This document shows, one piece after another, positions 63,696 through 64,000 of a stretch of DNA of 64,000 bases (its first letter is position 1; the number at the start of each line of letters is the position of its first letter). The stretch spans positions 62,001 to 126,000 of the forward strand of contig CAZWHW010000001.1 in assembly GCA_964633815.1 (NCBI GenBank), given 5' to 3'. The position numbers and the translations under genes were made by a program. Under the pieces are notes generated by a model that was not told the origin of the DNA, did no database searches, and worked only from the letters and a program-made list of their open reading frames with translations. This DNA is from CALKZN01 sp964633815. Lineage in GTDB: Bacteria > Pseudomonadota > Gammaproteobacteria > Arenicellales > Arenicellaceae.

Positions 63696-64000
63696 TTATT
63701 GCTCGGTTGGAACTAGCGATAAAAATTCAGGGATAAATAGTTCAAATTCTGGATATGATTCACGCATATAAGCAGCCGTTTCATAGCCATGCTCTAAACT
63801 GGTAAAAACAAATACGGCAGAATGCCAATCATCAAGCAACTCAGATCTAACTGGCATATCAAACCAAGATGCTGGCAAATCATTTGACACAAATTCACCC
63901 GCTATTTTGATATTTGGTGAAAAGACACCTATGGCTTGAAATCCCATGCGCAAGGCTCTGAGATAAGCCATTTCAGTCAAATCTGACAAACCAACAAAAA
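63696..64000 (-). CDS. Protein of unknown function (partial, 5' end outside window)
   Basis: The frame is open from the stop at 63696 to the window edge (101 codons plus two bases), so the N-terminus lies outside. The visible part reads like a compact alpha/beta domain: FVGLSDLTEMAYLRALRMGF, then AGEFVSNDLPASWFD and FVFTSLEHGYETAAYMR. I do not recognise a family. Being directly upstream of rmlB in the same direction, it may be a sugar-related gene, but that is by position only. A TTG at 63989 is in frame and need not be the start. Confidence 0.6.
   Translation of the reverse strand, partial: FVGLSDLTEMAYLRALRMGFQAIGVFSPNIKIAGEFVSNDLPASWFDMPVRSELLDDWHSAVFVFTSLEHGYETAAYMRESYPEFELFIPEFLSLVPTEQ

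Overview
This is a 64 kb stretch of an AT-rich (roughly 35-40% GC by eye) bacterial chromosome, most likely from a free-living, probably marine gammaproteobacterium. The evidence is the gammaproteobacterial gene set: CsiV, a GcvR-like ACT protein, an OxyR with both redox cysteines, HopJ, the MoxR-DUF58-TgpA block, methylthioinosine-type phosphorylase and WbpM/WbpL-type O-antigen genes. I cannot name a genus. It is a draft scaffold: a run of exactly 100 N (56656-56755) is flanked by the same 55 bases on both sides, so it is an unmerged contig overlap and not missing DNA. I see no rRNA, tRNA, CRISPR array, prophage or insertion sequence, and no gene-free stretch longer than about 250 bases.

Layout. 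1-18.2 kb: a partial fucosyltransferase-like gene, selO, a MoxR/DUF58/transglutaminase operon running into a Cys-phosphatase-like gene, rimO and a formyltransferase-fold/beta-propeller fusion. Then come a GNAT, a DCC thiol protein, a ZnuA-like protein that has lost two of three zinc histidines, and a group built around a QEGLA (DUF1704) metallopeptidase divergent from a RimK-type ATP-grasp ligase with a dead RimB-like protease domain. Next to that pair lie a frameshifted alpha/beta hydrolase, a small GNAT and a conserved protein of unknown function. 18.2-25.2 kb: a complete TRAP transporter operon, dctP-dctQ-dctM-dctB-dctD, with a consensus sigma-54 promoter upstream of dctP. The operon therefore encodes its own sensor kinase and sigma-54 activator. 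25.2-39.4 kb: mostly housekeeping genes (DMT permease, gcvR-like, ispF, oxyR, ispD, mfd, def, csiV, a methylthio-nucleoside phosphorylase, M48 and YgjP-type peptidases).

39.5-46.4 kb is a first polysaccharide block on the minus strand: WbpM-type dehydratase, WecA/WbpL-type initiating transferase, an SDR enzyme and three family-2 glycosyltransferases. After a plus-strand interlude (SulP transporter, GT39-like membrane protein, Tat-exported phosphoesterase, and ald divergent from an Lrp-type regulator), a second block at 53.5-64 kb holds rmlB, rmlA, wzm, wzt, a large methyltransferase/kinase-like/GT2 protein and a double GT4 glycosyltransferase. Together these describe an ABC-transporter-dependent O-antigen. 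The chain is probably started by a WbpL-type transferase, capped by the WbdD-like methyltransferase/kinase part, and exported by Wzm/Wzt, whose extra C-terminal domain would recognise the capped end.

Main points for a second look: the QEGLA/RimK pair with its inactivated protease domain; the three-part capping enzyme hidden by the false gap; the histidine-poor ZnuA; the sigma-54 promoter with a 21-bp A/T inverted repeat upstream; the 13-bp hairpin over the dctB start; and the poly-A frameshift in the hydrolase.
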